Assembly: GCA_015492395.1 (NCBI GenBank)
Contig: WGFD01000123.1
Span: 1-6,729 of the forward strand
Origin: Deltaproteobacteria bacterium
GTDB taxonomy: Bacteria > Desulfobacterota > GWC2-55-46 > S146-70
DNA length: 6,729 nt
Reading direction: 5' to 3'
Within the stretch, counting starts at the first letter, position 1; every line of letters begins with the position of its first letter. Position numbers and translations under genes: made by a program. Under the pieces are notes generated by a model. It was not told where the DNA came from, made no database searches, and worked only from the letters and a program-made list of their open reading frames with translations. Shown piece by piece: positions 6,401 through 6,729 of this stretch.

Positions 6401-6558
6401 GGGTATTCCTTTGGAAACTTTAGCCTTTATTGCGCTTGTTACTGCTGAATACTCTAATCTTTTTTTGCTGATTGTCGTATTTAAAGCATGGGAGATGCGT
6501 TCGCTGTGCGTTTCCCTTGTCACGGTAATCGATACCTGCCATGAAATCACCATCTATG

Positions 6559-6645
6559 GACCGTTTTCTTATAGATAGGAAACCGTCATGAGCCTTGGGC
6601 TCACAAAGGGGCATGAAAATATGGTGCGAGCAGTATCCTCCTTTG
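6559..6645 (+). ncRNA. Candidate bridge-RNA-like structured region upstream of the IS110 transposase
   Basis: Three adjacent hairpins sit just upstream of the transposase. (a) 6559-6587: GAC/GTC plus TTTCTT/AGGAAA around ATAGAT, with one mismatch and one bulge. (b) 6589-6603: perfect TGAGCC/GGCTCA with a TTG loop. (c) 6604-6645: CAAAGGGG pairs with CCTCCTTTG (one bulged T) around a 25-base internal region. IS110-group elements are known to encode a bridge RNA in the left non-coding end, built from a 5' stem-loop and two loops that read target and donor DNA. Position and folding fit, but no sequence match to a known bridge RNA is claimed. Confidence 0.35.
6589..6603. repeat. Perfect 6-bp hairpin TGAGCC-TTG-GGCTCA
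   Basis: TGAGCC (6589-6594) and GGCTCA (6598-6603) form a perfect stem with a three-base loop, the tightest stem in the IS110 leader. No T-run follows it on either strand, so it is not a terminator. Confidence 0.7.
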
Positions 6646-6675
6646 AGTAAGATAGGTGGCATCAATATTCATCAC

Positions 6676-6682
6676 AAGGAGG
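6676..6682 (+). promoter_or_regulatory. Shine-Dalgarno site of the IS110 transposase
   Basis: AAGGAGG lies six bases before ATG 6689, an ideal spacing. It confirms that the short open stretch at the window edge is a real gene start. Confidence 0.88.
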
Positions 6683-6688
6683 GCTGTC

Positions 6689-6729
6689 ATGGAAGTATTG
6701 TTTGGAAGGTGTTGCGGTATAGACGTCCA
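6689..6729 (+). CDS. IS110-family transposase, first 13 codons (cut by window edge)
   Basis: Only MEVLFGRCCGIDV plus two bases (CA, giving His or Gln) are present. This start closely resembles the common IS110-family opening of the M-x-V-L-Y-x-R-C-C-G-L-D-V-H-K type. The Asp in GIDV is the first residue of the DEDD (RuvC-like) catalytic set of this family. IS110 transposases are site-specific DNA recombinases guided by a bridge RNA encoded in the element. The subgroup (IS110 or IS1111) cannot be set from 13 codons; it matters because the guide RNA lies upstream in one and downstream in the other. A strong ribosome site precedes the ATG. Confidence 0.85.
   Translation, partial: MEVLFGRCCGIDV

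Larger units (their letters stand above)
6480..6729 (+). mobile_element. IS110-family insertion element, left end and start of transposase (boundary uncertain)
   Basis: The element is identified from the transposase start at 6689. The coding lipoprotein and its leader occupy sequence up to about 6400, so the left end lies somewhere between roughly 6400 and 6560; 6480 is a placeholder. IS110 elements often lack terminal inverted repeats and make no obvious target duplication, so the end cannot be read off by eye. The element points away from the lipoprotein gene. The remainder lies past the window edge. Confidence 0.65.

Noticed and set aside
6460..6466. Run of seven T on the plus strand as an intrinsic terminator
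   Set aside because: No GC-rich stem directly precedes it on the plus strand.
6518..6546. TTGTCA as a -35 for the transposase or bridge RNA
   Set aside because: At 17-18 bp spacing the -10 would be CATGAA or ATGAAA, too poor a match. Junction promoters formed after IS110 circularisation would not be visible here.
6128..6553. Minus-strand open frame of 141 codons crossing the lipoprotein start
   Set aside because: It overlaps the signal-peptide segment in another frame, while the frame at 6356 has an ideal Shine-Dalgarno site and lipobox. Its upstream part would run into the IS110 leader.
6420..6665. Minus-strand open frame of 81 codons in the IS110 leader
   Set aside because: No ribosome site and no family resemblance; it runs antisense to the hairpin-rich leader.
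1..6729. CRISPR arrays, tRNA or rRNA genes
   Set aside because: No regularly spaced long repeats and no cloverleaf or rRNA-like sequence were seen on either strand.

Overview
The window looks like an accessory stretch of a Gram-negative bacterial genome. It has Sec-type and lipoprotein export signals, Shine-Dalgarno sites, mid-range GC by eye, and frequent ATA (Ile) and AGG (Arg) codons. A CFI-box C-terminal sorting-type tail and an MXAN_6640-like metalloprotease suggest a Desulfobacterota, Nitrospirota or Myxococcota-type organism, but the sequence does not fix the taxon.

Layout from left to right. (1) Positions 1-1311, minus strand: the first 437 codons of a cytoplasmic sensor protein (PocR-like domain, GAF, start of a second GAF), whose output domain lies outside the window. 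(2) Positions 1312-1538: a non-coding gap with a plausible promoter for the sensor, a 12-bp-period direct repeat and two hairpins. (3) Positions 1539-4038, minus strand: a two-gene unit. A small membrane-anchored protein with carboxypeptidase-regulatory-like folds overlaps, stop to start (TTGA), a secreted HEFFH zinc metalloprotease ending in a CFI-box/transmembrane/Arg-rich tail. The protease is split by a -1 frameshift in a G6 run. (4) Positions 4061-4096: a strong intrinsic terminator. (5) Positions 4122-6356, minus strand: a large lipoprotein of about 745 residues with a perfect lipobox, split by three apparent -1 frameshifts, one of them in a G8 run just after the lipobox. (6) Positions 6357-6729: a divergent region with a near-palindrome next to the lipoprotein start, then a hairpin-rich non-coding stretch leading into the first 13 codons of an IS110-family transposase on the plus strand.

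Taken together, this is a cell-surface gene cluster (lipoprotein, membrane-anchored accessory protein, surface protease) between a signal sensor and an IS110-type element. Two points deserve attention. First, all four frameshifts have the same sign, at least three fit loss of one G in a coding-strand G run, and all fall in the two exported genes; this is either a consensus sequencing artefact or G-tract (phase-variable) switching. Second, the folded non-coding DNA just upstream of the IS110 transposase start is where an IS110-group element would carry its bridge RNA.
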